DNA of 64,000 nt. It comes from Rhodovulum sp. (lineage in GTDB: Bacteria > Pseudomonadota > Alphaproteobacteria > Rhodobacterales > Rhodobacteraceae). Below are positions 46,287-54,349 of the stretch, one piece after another; within the stretch, counting starts at the first letter, position 1; each line of letters opens with the position of its first letter. The notes under the pieces are model-generated. The model saw nothing but the letters and a program-made list of their open reading frames with translations. It was not told where the DNA came from and did not search any database. The stretch spans positions 62,001 through 126,000 of the forward strand of contig PALT01000025.1 of NCBI GenBank assembly GCA_002706605.1, given 5' to 3'. Position numbers and translations under genes: made by a program.

Positions 46287-47122
46287 ACGCCCCCCGAAAA
46301 CCGACCTGTGCCATCCTAATGGCAGTCTATCGCAACGACGATCCCGCAGACCTGAACCTCGCGCTCAAATCCATCGGGCCAGATCAGAGCCATGCGCCGG
46401 GTCTGATTTGCATCGTTTTCGACGGACCAGTGCCGGACACCTTGCGCGATACCGTTGCCCAGTTTGACGACGCGAACGGGATCCTGGTTGAAACTTTGGC
46501 ATTGCCGGAAAACAGGGGGCTGTCCTTTGCGCTGCGCCTTGGGTTGCGGCATCTGCGAGAGCGGTTCGACTATGTCATCCGGACAGATGCCGACGATATC
46601 TCGCGTCCGACACGGATTGCAGATCAGATCGCGTTTATGGAGGCGCATCCAGAGGTCGCTCTGGCCTCGTCGCAGGTATCGATCTTTGAGGGACAGCCGG
46701 ACAACATCACCGGCAAACGTCATTTGCCCTCTGGGCCAGAGATCGACCGCTTTGCCCTGTCGCGCACGCCGATCAATCACAGCGCGTCCATTCTGCGCAG
46801 CGCGAGCGTCTTGGACATCGACTATCCCGAGACCCGCCTTCCTTTTGAGGATTGGTGGATCTCGCTGCGCGTGCTGCACGCGGGCGGGAAAATCGACACG
46901 ATTGACGAGGTTCACCTCGATTTTCGCGGTGGTGCCGACATGATTTCGCGGCGCCGCGGATGGCGCTATATGCGTCAGGAAATCACGTACTTCCGCCAGA
47001 TCCACGCCGAAGGTCTAATGTCGACCGGACGGGTCGCGCGAAACCTCGCGCAGCGGCTGGTACTGCGGATGTTGCCGGCTCCGGCGATGCGGCTGCTTTA
47101 CAGGCTCAAGATGCATAAATGA
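46283..47122 (+). CDS. Glycosyltransferase family 2
   Basis: A 279-residue GT-A fold transferase. CAILMAVYRNDDPADLNLAL opens the nucleotide-binding region; the metal-binding D-x-D motif lies in YVIRTDADDISRP (about residue 105); the acceptor region includes FEDWWISLRVLHAGG. It adds one sugar to the surface polysaccharide; donor and acceptor cannot be read. The final 40 residues are basic, perhaps membrane-associated. It overlaps the acyltransferase by 4 bases. Confidence 0.88.
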   Translation: MNAPRKPTCAILMAVYRNDDPADLNLALKSIGPDQSHAPGLICIVFDGPVPDTLRDTVAQFDDANGILVETLALPENRGLSFALRLGLRHLRERFDYVIRTDADDISRPTRIADQIAFMEAHPEVALASSQVSIFEGQPDNITGKRHLPSGPEIDRFALSRTPINHSASILRSASVLDIDYPETRLPFEDWWISLRVLHAGGKIDTIDEVHLDFRGGADMISRRRGWRYMRQEITYFRQIHAEGLMSTGRVARNLAQRLVLRMLPAPAMRLLYRLKMHK

Positions 47123-47275
47123 CGCATGGGCCCGTGCTGGCCCGCGCCTCATTTCCACCGGTGTTGCGGTATTGCGCCTTGGGACGTGCGGAGCATTTTC
47201 GCTTCGTCAGGTATTTTCGCGGAGTCTCCCCGTCGCACATCATTTGACATGTGAGACAGATTCTCGAGGTACCCA

Positions 47276-47542
47276 ATGACCAATCCTTTCGCTGACCGCG
47301 CCCCCGCCCTTTCCGACCCTGCACGTGACATGCTGCCGGTCACACCGTCCGACAGCACCAACCTGAGCACGACGGCGGTAGCGCTCTACATCGAAGAGGC
47401 CGGCACCGTGGTGTTTGACACGGTCGCGGGCAACACCCGCACGGTCAAGGTGACGGACTATGCCGTCTTGCCGGTCGGCGTGCGCCGCGTGCGCGCGACG
47501 GGCACCACCGCCACCGGAATCTTTGCGCTGGTGATCGCATGA
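47276..47542 (+). CDS. ghsA: GTA head-spike base protein (GhsA/rcc01079 type)
   Basis: An 88-residue protein matching the spike base family named after R. capsulatus rcc01079. Typical features are NPFADRAPALSDPARD at the start, then a compact beta-rich core (VALYIEEAGTVVFDTVAGN, YAVLPVGVRRVRATGTTATG). In RcGTA this protein attaches head spikes to the capsid. The next gene starts within its stop (ATGA), matching the rcc01079-rcc01080 pair. No other GTA structural gene is in the window, as expected because spike genes lie outside the main GTA cluster. Recognition is from memory of the family, not a search. Confidence 0.8.
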   Translation: MTNPFADRAPALSDPARDMLPVTPSDSTNLSTTAVALYIEEAGTVVFDTVAGNTRTVKVTDYAVLPVGVRRVRATGTTATGIFALVIA

Positions 47543-48270
47543 TCGGTCTGGCGATTTCTCCGACGGCGCTCGCGGCAAGGCGCACGCCAATGCCGTTGAG
47601 CACTATTAACCCGTTGGTCTGGTATGATGCCACGACTGCGGACAAGCTGTGGCAGGACACCGGCGCAACGGTTCCCGTCAATGGGGGCGGCAATCCCGTG
47701 CGGCGGATCGATGCGGCAATCGGCGCAGAGCCGTTGGTGATCCGCAACGCAGCCAGCCCCGCATCCCGCAGCACCGGCGTAAGTTTTGGCGGCAGTGGAA
47801 TCGACATGGGCGTGACGCTCGGCCTTCCGGCCAGCCATGCGGTGATCATGGCCGCGCGGATCGACAGCTGGACCGCAGCGCATGCGGACCTGTTTTGTCC
47901 GCACGGCACCAACGGTTACGGCCTGCGCGCAGGCAGTGCGTCGGAGTTCCTGGCACGGATCGTAAGCAACAATCTGGGCCTGACCGATCTGGATACCGGC
48001 GCAGACCGGAGCGGCCTGCATGTCTTTGCAACGGTGTTCGACGCAAGCACCGGCAAGGCCAGCATCCGCATCGACGGCACCACCGTGGCAAGCGCAACTG
48101 GCTACAACGGCGCATTGGATACGAGCACGGTGCTGAAGATATTTGGCAGCAGATACAACTCGGCCAGTGTGACGGGCGAACTCTTTGGGCTTGGCGTGCT
48201 ATCGTCGCCGGAGTTGACCAAAGTCAGTGCCGCAGAAACGCATCTCAAGGCGCTAATGCCTACGGCATAA
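47539..48270 (+). CDS. ghsB: Probable GTA head-spike fibre (GhsB-like), lectin-type fold
   Basis: A 243-residue protein with a short N-terminal segment, then a jelly-roll or ConA/LamG-like pattern: NPLVWYDATTADKLWQDTG, HAVIMAARIDSWTAAHADLF, VFDASTGKASIRIDGTTVAS and ELFGLGVLSSPELT. Such folds bind glycans or tail/spike receptors. Position after ghsA with a 4-base overlap points to the GTA spike fibre that binds the capsule. Spike fibres diverge fast, so identity rests mainly on gene order. An alternative is a phage-like tail fibre fragment. Confidence 0.62.
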   Translation: MIGLAISPTALAARRTPMPLSTINPLVWYDATTADKLWQDTGATVPVNGGGNPVRRIDAAIGAEPLVIRNAASPASRSTGVSFGGSGIDMGVTLGLPASHAVIMAARIDSWTAAHADLFCPHGTNGYGLRAGSASEFLARIVSNNLGLTDLDTGADRSGLHVFATVFDASTGKASIRIDGTTVASATGYNGALDTSTVLKIFGSRYNSASVTGELFGLGVLSSPELTKVSAAETHLKALMPTA

Positions 48271-48382
48271 CTCAGCCGTGACGACCGGTCTGGCTCGGTC
48301 TGCGGTCGGAACTTGGTTGCCTGTAGACGGCAACTGAGATATTTTCCTACAAAGGTTTTCTGACCGCAACCATGTCCCCAAT

Positions 48383-49558
48383 GTGAAAGACGCCTTTGTG
48401 ATTGATGCTGTGAAACACGGATCGCTCGTAAGGGATAAATCTAGCGTGTTGGTCGTGCCTCGCAGCCTTTTTGCTGCCATTCCCGTTGCATTGATCGGGT
48501 TGGTTTACGTCAATGCGATGTTTTTCAGGTTGAGTGGCGTTACTCTTGCGCTGTACGGCACCATAATATTTTTCTCAACAGTCTATTATTTTTCAGATTC
48601 TTCACGGCGCTGGATATTACTACTGCCGGCACCACTCTTCCTGGTTGGATTACAAGATCTTCTGGTGGCATATTTTGTTTTCCTGACCTTACAAAAGGAT
48701 GGGCGGCCATCCAGCGCACTTGAGCGCGACCGAGATATACTTGTTTTGCTTGTCTTGGGGGCGCTTGCCATCGCGGCAAATGTGTTGACCAATGGTCTAA
48801 ACTACACGTCTACTTATGGGTTCCTCGGGCGTATTGATATCGGGTTCATCCACCCAAACTGGGCACCGGTTTGGGGATTGATGCTCATGTATTACAGCAG
48901 GCATTATCTGAATAATGCGATGAAGCTTTTTTCGTTGTTTGCATTGCTATTATTGGTAATTTTTTCTGGTGCGATCAGCGTTGTCCCACCGACTCTGCTG
49001 CTTCTGTTTTCAGGGTTTCTCTTCAGGTTCCGCTGGATCAGCTATTATGGCCTCATAGCAACGGTTCTTGGTGTGTCATTGGTGTTGATGACAGATACCT
49101 CTTATGTGACCTCGCTTCTTACTAGCGGGCGGAATGTCATCTTTGACCAACTGATTTCAACGTTCACTCCGGGCCGTCTGGTGCTGCCCGTTGACCGGGC
49201 TGAACTGGCTACGCATACAGCAATCGTTGCATGGTACGATCGTTTCAACGCAGGGTTCAGCGGAACCTTGCCGTTTGACAACATTCTTTCCGCCGCGGTC
49301 GCCTCTGGGCCTCTAACTGTCACGGTTTTTTTCTTGCTGACCGGCGCATTTCGCTGCCCGACGAACAAGAAAAACTTTGATCGTATGATCATGTTCTGGG
49401 CTATTGGCATCGGCTCCAATCCTCTTTCGATGTGGATGCCAATCATGCTGTTTGCCGTCAAAGCCGCGGGGAGAAGTGGGTCAATCCCGACCGAGACCAG
49501 AGCTTCGCGGTCGCCACAAACAGGCGATGGTCGCCTCGATGCCAGCATGACGGCGTGA
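48383..49558 (+). CDS. Multispanning membrane protein, Wzy/O-antigen polymerase-like
   Basis: A 391-residue protein with about ten hydrophobic helices and an AT-rich sequence unlike most of the window. The layout (many helices, a polar loop of about 60 residues around 265-300, FNAGFSGTLPFDNI) resembles polysaccharide polymerases or ligases of the Wzy/WaaL type, which have little sequence conservation. The start is uncertain: GTG 48383 has no clear ribosome site. The last 30 residues run antisense through the flippase gene and look unlike a normal end, so the 3' part may have been replaced. Function is inferred from the neighbourhood. Confidence 0.6.
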   Translation: MKDAFVIDAVKHGSLVRDKSSVLVVPRSLFAAIPVALIGLVYVNAMFFRLSGVTLALYGTIIFFSTVYYFSDSSRRWILLLPAPLFLVGLQDLLVAYFVFLTLQKDGRPSSALERDRDILVLLVLGALAIAANVLTNGLNYTSTYGFLGRIDIGFIHPNWAPVWGLMLMYYSRHYLNNAMKLFSLFALLLLVIFSGAISVVPPTLLLLFSGFLFRFRWISYYGLIATVLGVSLVLMTDTSYVTSLLTSGRNVIFDQLISTFTPGRLVLPVDRAELATHTAIVAWYDRFNAGFSGTLPFDNILSAAVASGPLTVTVFFLLTGAFRCPTNKKNFDRMIMFWAIGIGSNPLSMWMPIMLFAVKAAGRSGSIPTETRASRSPQTGDGRLDASMTA

Positions 49559-50815
49559 CCACCGCGCGGCAAGCAGGTTTAGCGCGGCATTGGCCAGTGT
49601 AATCACCACAGCCGCCCAGATCAGGCCAAAGCCTGCCGCAATTCCGGCCCCGACGACCGAGACCAGATTGGTGGCGATTGAATACTGCAGGTATTTCCGT
49701 TCCGCACCCGACATCATCATGACGTAGGCACAGGGACCGGACAGTGTGTTGATGAGAAAGCTCAGCGCAAAGACGATCAAAGCCGGATAAGCGACCGCAT
49801 AGCTGGGGTCGAACAAGCCCAGTATACCGCGCCCCCAGATCACAAGGATGGCAAGGCCGAACAGGGTCGGGGCCGTTGCGAGGACGATGAACTCAACAAT
49901 CGCTTTTTGGATCAGGTCCCGCCGACCTTCCTTGTGATGGCGCGCGATCAAGGGACCAAGTACGATACTGGCAGCCGTGAGCGGCATCGACAAAAGCGTC
50001 GCGGTACGGAAAGCGGCAAAGAAGGCGCCGATTGTCGCCGGATCACTGCGAAACCCGATGGCAACCACCGTTAGGTGCTGGGCAAGGCCAGAGGCAACGG
50101 CGATGCCCCAGAAATGCAGACTGGCCTTGCGCATTTTGTCGAGATCGACTGCACCCGCCGTGCCTTGATACAGGCCTTTCGGCATTCGTCGCAAAGCATC
50201 GACCGCTTGGCCAAGCACAAGGACGGCAAGCAGCGCACAGGTCAGCCAGAGCGCCTCGACGGCATTGAGATGCACCCCAAGCCACGCCAATCCGGCCAGC
50301 ACCGCAATAGAGAGCACGCGCCAGATCAGGTCTTTCGGCGCGATTGAAAAGACGACCCGCCCAACAACCCGCTGCAACGAACCGAAGAGTTCCGCAGCAA
50401 CCAGAGCGACGAGTAATCCAGCGGAGGCGAGATAAAGACCAAACTGGGCAGGTGCGCCGAACATTGGCGCGAGAAGACCAAAAAGGCCCATCCCCAAAAC
50501 GCCGAACACTGCGCCCAGAAGCGTGGCCCGCAGGCCAAATTGCAAGACGGCACGACCGGTCTTCATATCCTTATCTGTCAGCGCATAGGTGAGATCGCGC
50601 AAGATAAGCAAGGGTTGACCGAAACCCGCAGCAAGCATGCCGAAATTCGCAGCGGTCAAGGCAAAGGCAAAAAGCCCGAATTGTTCAGGCCCCAGCCGCT
50701 TGGCGAACACCATGAAGAAGAGATACCCAGCAAGCGCCCCAGACACCTTGACCAAAAGCGATGAAATGGACTTTCCCGCAAAGCCACTTAACCGCGCCTG
50801 CAATTTTGCGATCAT
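49481..50815 (-). CDS. Wzx-like polysaccharide flippase
   Basis: A 444-residue MOP-superfamily membrane protein with 12-14 helices and the typical start FAGKSISSLLVKVSGALAGYLFFMVFAKRLGPEQFGLFAFALT. It should flip lipid-linked polysaccharide repeats across the inner membrane. I prefer ATG 50815, whose ATGA overlaps the stop of a truncated upstream frame; a GTG lies 18 bases further up. Its 3' end overlaps the converging Wzy-like gene by 78 bases. Lower GC than housekeeping genes, consistent with an acquired locus. Confidence 0.83.
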   Translation of the reverse strand: MIAKLQARLSGFAGKSISSLLVKVSGALAGYLFFMVFAKRLGPEQFGLFAFALTAANFGMLAAGFGQPLLILRDLTYALTDKDMKTGRAVLQFGLRATLLGAVFGVLGMGLFGLLAPMFGAPAQFGLYLASAGLLVALVAAELFGSLQRVVGRVVFSIAPKDLIWRVLSIAVLAGLAWLGVHLNAVEALWLTCALLAVLVLGQAVDALRRMPKGLYQGTAGAVDLDKMRKASLHFWGIAVASGLAQHLTVVAIGFRSDPATIGAFFAAFRTATLLSMPLTAASIVLGPLIARHHKEGRRDLIQKAIVEFIVLATAPTLFGLAILVIWGRGILGLFDPSYAVAYPALIVFALSFLINTLSGPCAYVMMMSGAERKYLQYSIATNLVSVVGAGIAAGFGLIWAAVVITLANAALNLLAARWSRRHAGIEATIACLWRPRSSGLGRD

Positions 50816-50931
50816 GCTTGCCAAGACAGCCACCCCTTGATGATTGCGTCATGGGTCTTCAGGACGCTTTCGATGCGTGAGACATCTTCGGGGGTGTTAG
50901 ATTCACTGACCCGACGCCCGCAGGCACCCTA
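50812..50931 (-). pseudogene. Truncated 3' remnant, possibly of a sugar-nucleotide cytidylyltransferase
   Basis: An in-frame stretch ending in TGA that overlaps the flippase ATG (ATGA). It reads VSESNTPEDVSRIESVL then KTHDAIIKGWLSWQA, and stops upstream at a TAG near 50931. The TPEDxxRxE pattern near a C-terminus is typical of KdsB/NeuA-type CMP-sugar synthetases. The coupled stop suggests a former full gene upstream of the flippase, lost by deletion. The family guess is weak because only about 40 residues remain. Confidence 0.5.
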
Positions 50932-51213
50932 ACGTCGCTCACAAACTTATGCGCGCCCAAATCGGGACACGCTTTTCTTCAGAGATACAGCGCGTCGCAC
51001 GCCGCGTCAAACACGGCAGTGGTGCCGCCGACGCGGCCATTACGTTGGTCGCTTGCAGCGATAAAACGTCATCCGTTTCGGGCACATCGGGCAAAGTCCG
51101 CGTGACGTAGTCACGTGCGCCGAACGGTGAGGTTAACAGCAACGTGACCGGCGCCGCCTTGCGCATCAAAGGCCGCGATCCAACATCCGTCTGACACGAA
51201 CGGAGTTGATCAC
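50932..51213. other. Gene-free junction between the polysaccharide locus and core genes
   Basis: About 280 bases with no supported gene. A 131-codon minus-strand frame (50939-51334) crosses the glutaredoxin gene antisense and has no ribosome site; part of it may be scrambled remnant sequence. This is the probable right border of the accessory locus. Confidence 0.45.
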
Positions 51214-51483
51214 ATGCCCAAGGCAATTCTCTATCGGATGGAGCTACCGAATTACACCTGTGGCTACGGGACAGCCGCGCGCGATCTGCTGCGTCAAAAG
51301 AACTTTGAGATCGAAGAACACGTCCTGCGCACACGGCGCGAAACCGATGCGTTCAAAGACAAACACCGCATCGCAACAACGCCACTGATCTTTGTCGACG
51401 GGGAAAAAATCGGCGGCTTTACCGACCTCAAGAAGCACCTCAAGGCGACCAAACCGAAATCCAAACGTCTCTGGAGCCGATAG
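51214..51483 (+). CDS. Glutaredoxin-like protein with single-cysteine CGYG site
   Basis: An 89-residue thioredoxin-fold protein: ILYRMELPNYTCGYGTAARDLL holds the active site, TTPLIFVDGEKIGGF holds the cis-proline and glutathione-binding GG. Classic glutaredoxins have CPYC and monothiol iron-sulfur types have CGFS; here only one cysteine is present, in CGYG. It may be a monothiol glutaredoxin with glutathionylation or iron-sulfur roles. The basic tail (KATKPKSKRLWSR) is unusual. Confidence 0.86.
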   Translation: MPKAILYRMELPNYTCGYGTAARDLLRQKNFEIEEHVLRTRRETDAFKDKHRIATTPLIFVDGEKIGGFTDLKKHLKATKPKSKRLWSR

Positions 51484-51595
51484 GAAGCAGGACGTCGCCC
51501 CCTTACCACGGTCGGAACGTCGCAACGCGAGACCACATTTGCCGTGTGACGTACACTTGGCGGTCGATCGCGTTGCGCACATCGTTCAGTGGGCT

Positions 51596-52729
51596 CTAAC
51601 CGCCCATGATCGCGTTATAGATCCCTTCGCGGCCCAAGTCGGCCTTGGGCGGGTAAATCCATTCCATGTTGATCTGGTTTTTGACCTCGGCCCCGTCCGC
51701 ACCGGTGCTGACGATCTGACGATCCCATCCGTTGGTAAACACGGCGCCAGACGGTCCCAAATCAACGCAGGTGGCATAGAACGGCTGGGCATAGGGTTCG
51801 CGCGGCTGATCGCTCAGATCCAGAACCGCGTTCCGCCCTGCGGCCACGCCCATCGGCATCGCGTGTTGGCACGACATCAGGGTCTGGTGCGCCTCATCGG
51901 CCTGACCCACCGCCACATCACCGGCGGCATAGATACGCGGCACACCCAGCACCCGCAGATCGGCGTCGGTCATCAGACGGCCATCGTCCATCCGTTCCGC
52001 GTCAACCATCTCGGTCAGGGGCGATGCGCGAAACCCCGTCGCGAAAATGACGGTCCGCGTGTCGATCCGCGCGCCCGTGTCCAGAGTAACGTGGTCGGCG
52101 GCCACTTGGTCGATCTGGGTCTGGCCCATGTAGTCCACGCCGCTCTGGCCAAGGGCGGCGGTGATTTCGCTCTCAATCCCGTGGCCCAAGGCTTTGCCAG
52201 GCGCTTCATTGCGGTCGATCAGAATGACCCGCGCCGCATCGCCCGTCCGTGCCTTGAGGGACACCGCAACCTCAACCCCCGTTAGGCCCGCCCCGACCAC
52301 AACAATGGTCTCGCCCTCGCCCAAACCGGCGACATGGGCGTCGACGATCTGCGTGCTTTGATAGGTGTCCACGACGAACCCGTGTTCCGCCGCACCCGCG
52401 ATGGGCGGGATACGAACCTGACTGCCCGTCGCGAGGATCAGGCGGTCAAACCCGATGTTCACACCACCCGCCGTCTGCACATAAGCCGCGCCAACAGCGT
52501 CAATCGTTTCGACCGTCAGCTTGACCCCAATCTGGTCGCACAATGGCGCAAGCGGCACCAGCATGTCCTCTGACGCCCCTTGGTACAAACGCGGACGAAT
52601 ACAAAGATCGCCCGAGCTCGAGACAAGGTGAATATCCACATCCGCGCCATGGCGATCCCGTGTCGCCGCCGCCGCAATCGCCGCCCAAACACCGGCGAAG
52701 CCGCCGCCTGCAATCAATACCGTGCTCAT
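51596..52729 (-). CDS. NAD(P)/FAD-dependent oxidoreductase (NDH-2-like)
   Basis: A 377-residue two-dinucleotide-binding flavoprotein. FAD loop: VLIAGGGFAGVWAAIAA at residues 4-20; ATGSQVRIPP; NAD loop: IVVVGAGLTGVEVAVSL; second FAD site: RIYAAGDVAVGQ. The sequence fits the NDH-2/ferredoxin reductase-like group that oxidises NADH with quinone or other acceptors. ATG 52729 places the FAD loop at the N-terminus; the frame continues far upstream without family sequence. It diverges from a LysR-type regulator, its likely controller. Confidence 0.88.
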   Translation of the reverse strand: MSTVLIAGGGFAGVWAAIAAAATRDRHGADVDIHLVSSSGDLCIRPRLYQGASEDMLVPLAPLCDQIGVKLTVETIDAVGAAYVQTAGGVNIGFDRLILATGSQVRIPPIAGAAEHGFVVDTYQSTQIVDAHVAGLGEGETIVVVGAGLTGVEVAVSLKARTGDAARVILIDRNEAPGKALGHGIESEITAALGQSGVDYMGQTQIDQVAADHVTLDTGARIDTRTVIFATGFRASPLTEMVDAERMDDGRLMTDADLRVLGVPRIYAAGDVAVGQADEAHQTLMSCQHAMPMGVAAGRNAVLDLSDQPREPYAQPFYATCVDLGPSGAVFTNGWDRQIVSTGADGAEVKNQINMEWIYPPKADLGREGIYNAIMGG

Positions 52730-52779
52730 CGCATCCTCATCTGTTGATTGATGTCGGGCACAGCATATGACTTGCAGAT

Positions 52780-52826
52780 TTGCGACCACAGGATTTAGAT
52801 TGCGAACAGGATTCCTATAATTGCGA
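52780..52826. promoter_or_regulatory. Three helically phased TTGCGA repeats, LysR operator candidate
   Basis: TTGCGA occurs at 52780, 52800 and 52821, spacing 20 and 21 bases, in the 102-base gap between the divergent flavoprotein and LysR genes. Two-turn spacing puts all three on one face of the helix. Confidence 0.55.
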
Positions 52827-52831
52827 ATAAT

Positions 52832-53683
52832 TTGATCGGTTGGGACGACTATAAACTTGTTCTGGGGATTGCGCGGCGGGGGCGGATTGTTCCGGCGGCG
52901 GATGACCTGGGCGTGACGCAATCGACCGTGTTCCGCCGCCTTGCGGATATCGAGGCGCAGGTGGGATGCCCTCTGTTTCATCGCGACAACGGGACTTACA
53001 CCCCGACCGAGGACGGCGCCCACATTGTCGCGGCCGCCGAACGGATGGAGCAGGAAACCGCCTCGGCCCTGCGCCACGTCACCGGCCATGATCAACAATT
53101 GCGCGGAACCGTCACGATCACGGCAAGCGAATCCCTGTCCGTCTTTTTCGTGGCGCGCCATGTGGGGCAAATCCGGAAAGATCACCCAGAACTGGCGATT
53201 TCCGTGCTCAGCGGGAACCAAACCCTGAGCCTTGCGAACCTAGAGGCGGATATTGCAATCCGCCCGCAACGGCCCACGGACGCGACCCTGTTCGGACGGA
53301 AAATGAGTGACATCCGATGGGCCATTTACGCCCCAGATGGGGCAAGCGGCGACGCGATTGGCCTGAGCACCGCCGCCCGCGCAAGCCGCACCATGATCGC
53401 GGCGCAACGCCACCTGCCCGAGCGCGATGCGCTGATCCAATCAAACAGCCTGCTTTTGAACGCCAACCTTGCGGTGCATACGGGATCGGCGGTCGCCTTG
53501 CCCATGGTGGTGGGCGAACAATGGCCGGGCCTGACCCGCATTTCCGATCCGTTTTCTGACGATTTCGGAGAGCTCTGGATCGTCTGTCACAACGATATGC
53601 GCCGCAACGCCAAGGTCCGCGTGGTGTTCGACACCCTCATCGCCGCCGCGCAGACCGAAAAGCATCTGTTTCAAGGGGCGTAG
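52832..53683 (+). CDS. LysR-family transcriptional regulator
   Basis: A 283-residue regulator: N-terminal winged HTH (WDDYKLVLGIARRGRIVPAADDLGVTQSTVFRRL) and a substrate-binding domain. TTG 52832 is the only start that gives the normal LysR N-terminus; upstream codons in frame include no ATG or GTG. It probably regulates the divergent flavoprotein through the phased repeats between them. Its stop lies within an inverted repeat shared with the converging maiA. Confidence 0.9.
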   Translation: MIGWDDYKLVLGIARRGRIVPAADDLGVTQSTVFRRLADIEAQVGCPLFHRDNGTYTPTEDGAHIVAAAERMEQETASALRHVTGHDQQLRGTVTITASESLSVFFVARHVGQIRKDHPELAISVLSGNQTLSLANLEADIAIRPQRPTDATLFGRKMSDIRWAIYAPDGASGDAIGLSTAARASRTMIAAQRHLPERDALIQSNSLLLNANLAVHTGSAVALPMVVGEQWPGLTRISDPFSDDFGELWIVCHNDMRRNAKVRVVFDTLIAAAQTEKHLFQGA

Positions 53684-53731
53684 ACGCCGCAACACGTACA
53701 AGCCCAAAGCGCTCTCGCTCTTCTACGCCCC
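53675..53731. repeat. 10-base inverted repeat spanning both convergent stop codons
   Basis: GGGGCGTAGA (53675-53684) and TCTACGCCCC (53722-53731) are exact complements, separated by 37 bases. Each arm contains the last codons and the TAG stop of one of the converging genes (LysR and maiA). It could form a long-loop hairpin in both transcripts. Confidence 0.6.
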
Positions 53732-54349
53732 GCCCCACCGGTCTGGGTGGGCGCGCTCAAAGGCGGGGATTTTGGCCAACTCGGCCTCAATGGCGCGGAT
53801 TTTGGGCATGGGCCCAAGGTCGATATCCCACCGGCGGGCATTATAGAGCTGTGGCATAAGACAGAGATCGGCCAGCGTGACCCGATCCCCGAAACAATAG
53901 CGCCCCTGCCCCAGCATCGCCTCAAACGCGGTCAAACCATGGGTCACGAATTCCTGCATCCAATCCTGCATCGACAGGGTGCCGCCCGAATGCCCCACGG
54001 CAAACCCCGCGACCCGCAAATTACAGACGGGATGGATTTCCATGGCAATCGCATAGGACAGGGCCCGCACCTGCGCACGTTCCACCGCCGAGGCAGGCAA
54101 AAGGCCAAGCGCGCGGGTCTCATCCAGATATTCCACGATGGCCAGAGATTGGGTCAGGCTGACCTCATCAATCTCTAGAACCGGCACCAGACCTTGGGGA
54201 TTGCGCCTTAGATGCGCGTCGGCGCGGTTCGCCCCGTTGACCAGATCAATCGGCACGCAGTCCCAGTCCAGCGCGGCAAGGCCCAGCGCGATGCGCACGC
54301 GGTAACTGGCACTGGAGCGCCAATAATCATAGAGACGGAGGTCACTCAT
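53723..54349 (-). CDS. maiA: Maleylacetoacetate isomerase
   Basis: Glutathione-dependent isomerase in tyrosine/homogentisate breakdown, converting maleylacetoacetate to fumarylacetoacetate. The 208-residue GST-fold protein starts with LYDYWRSSASYRVRIALGL, the zeta-class SSxSxRVR signature, and has VPVLEIDEVSLTQSLAIVEYLDE and a C-terminal helical domain with DRVTLADLCLMPQ. It overlaps the marR stop by 8 bases and is transcribed away from hmgA. Confidence 0.95.
   Translation of the reverse strand: MSDLRLYDYWRSSASYRVRIALGLAALDWDCVPIDLVNGANRADAHLRRNPQGLVPVLEIDEVSLTQSLAIVEYLDETRALGLLPASAVERAQVRALSYAIAMEIHPVCNLRVAGFAVGHSGGTLSMQDWMQEFVTHGLTAFEAMLGQGRYCFGDRVTLADLCLMPQLYNARRWDIDLGPMPKIRAIEAELAKIPAFERAHPDRWGGA

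Noticed and set aside
44316-51213. Insertion sequences or transposase genes flanking the polysaccharide locus
   Set aside because: No transposase frame or terminal inverted repeats were seen, despite the composition shift and gene scars.
50939-51334. 131-codon minus-strand frame antisense to the glutaredoxin gene
   Set aside because: Partly antisense to a clear gene, no ribosome site, no family resemblance; perhaps scrambled remnant sequence at most.
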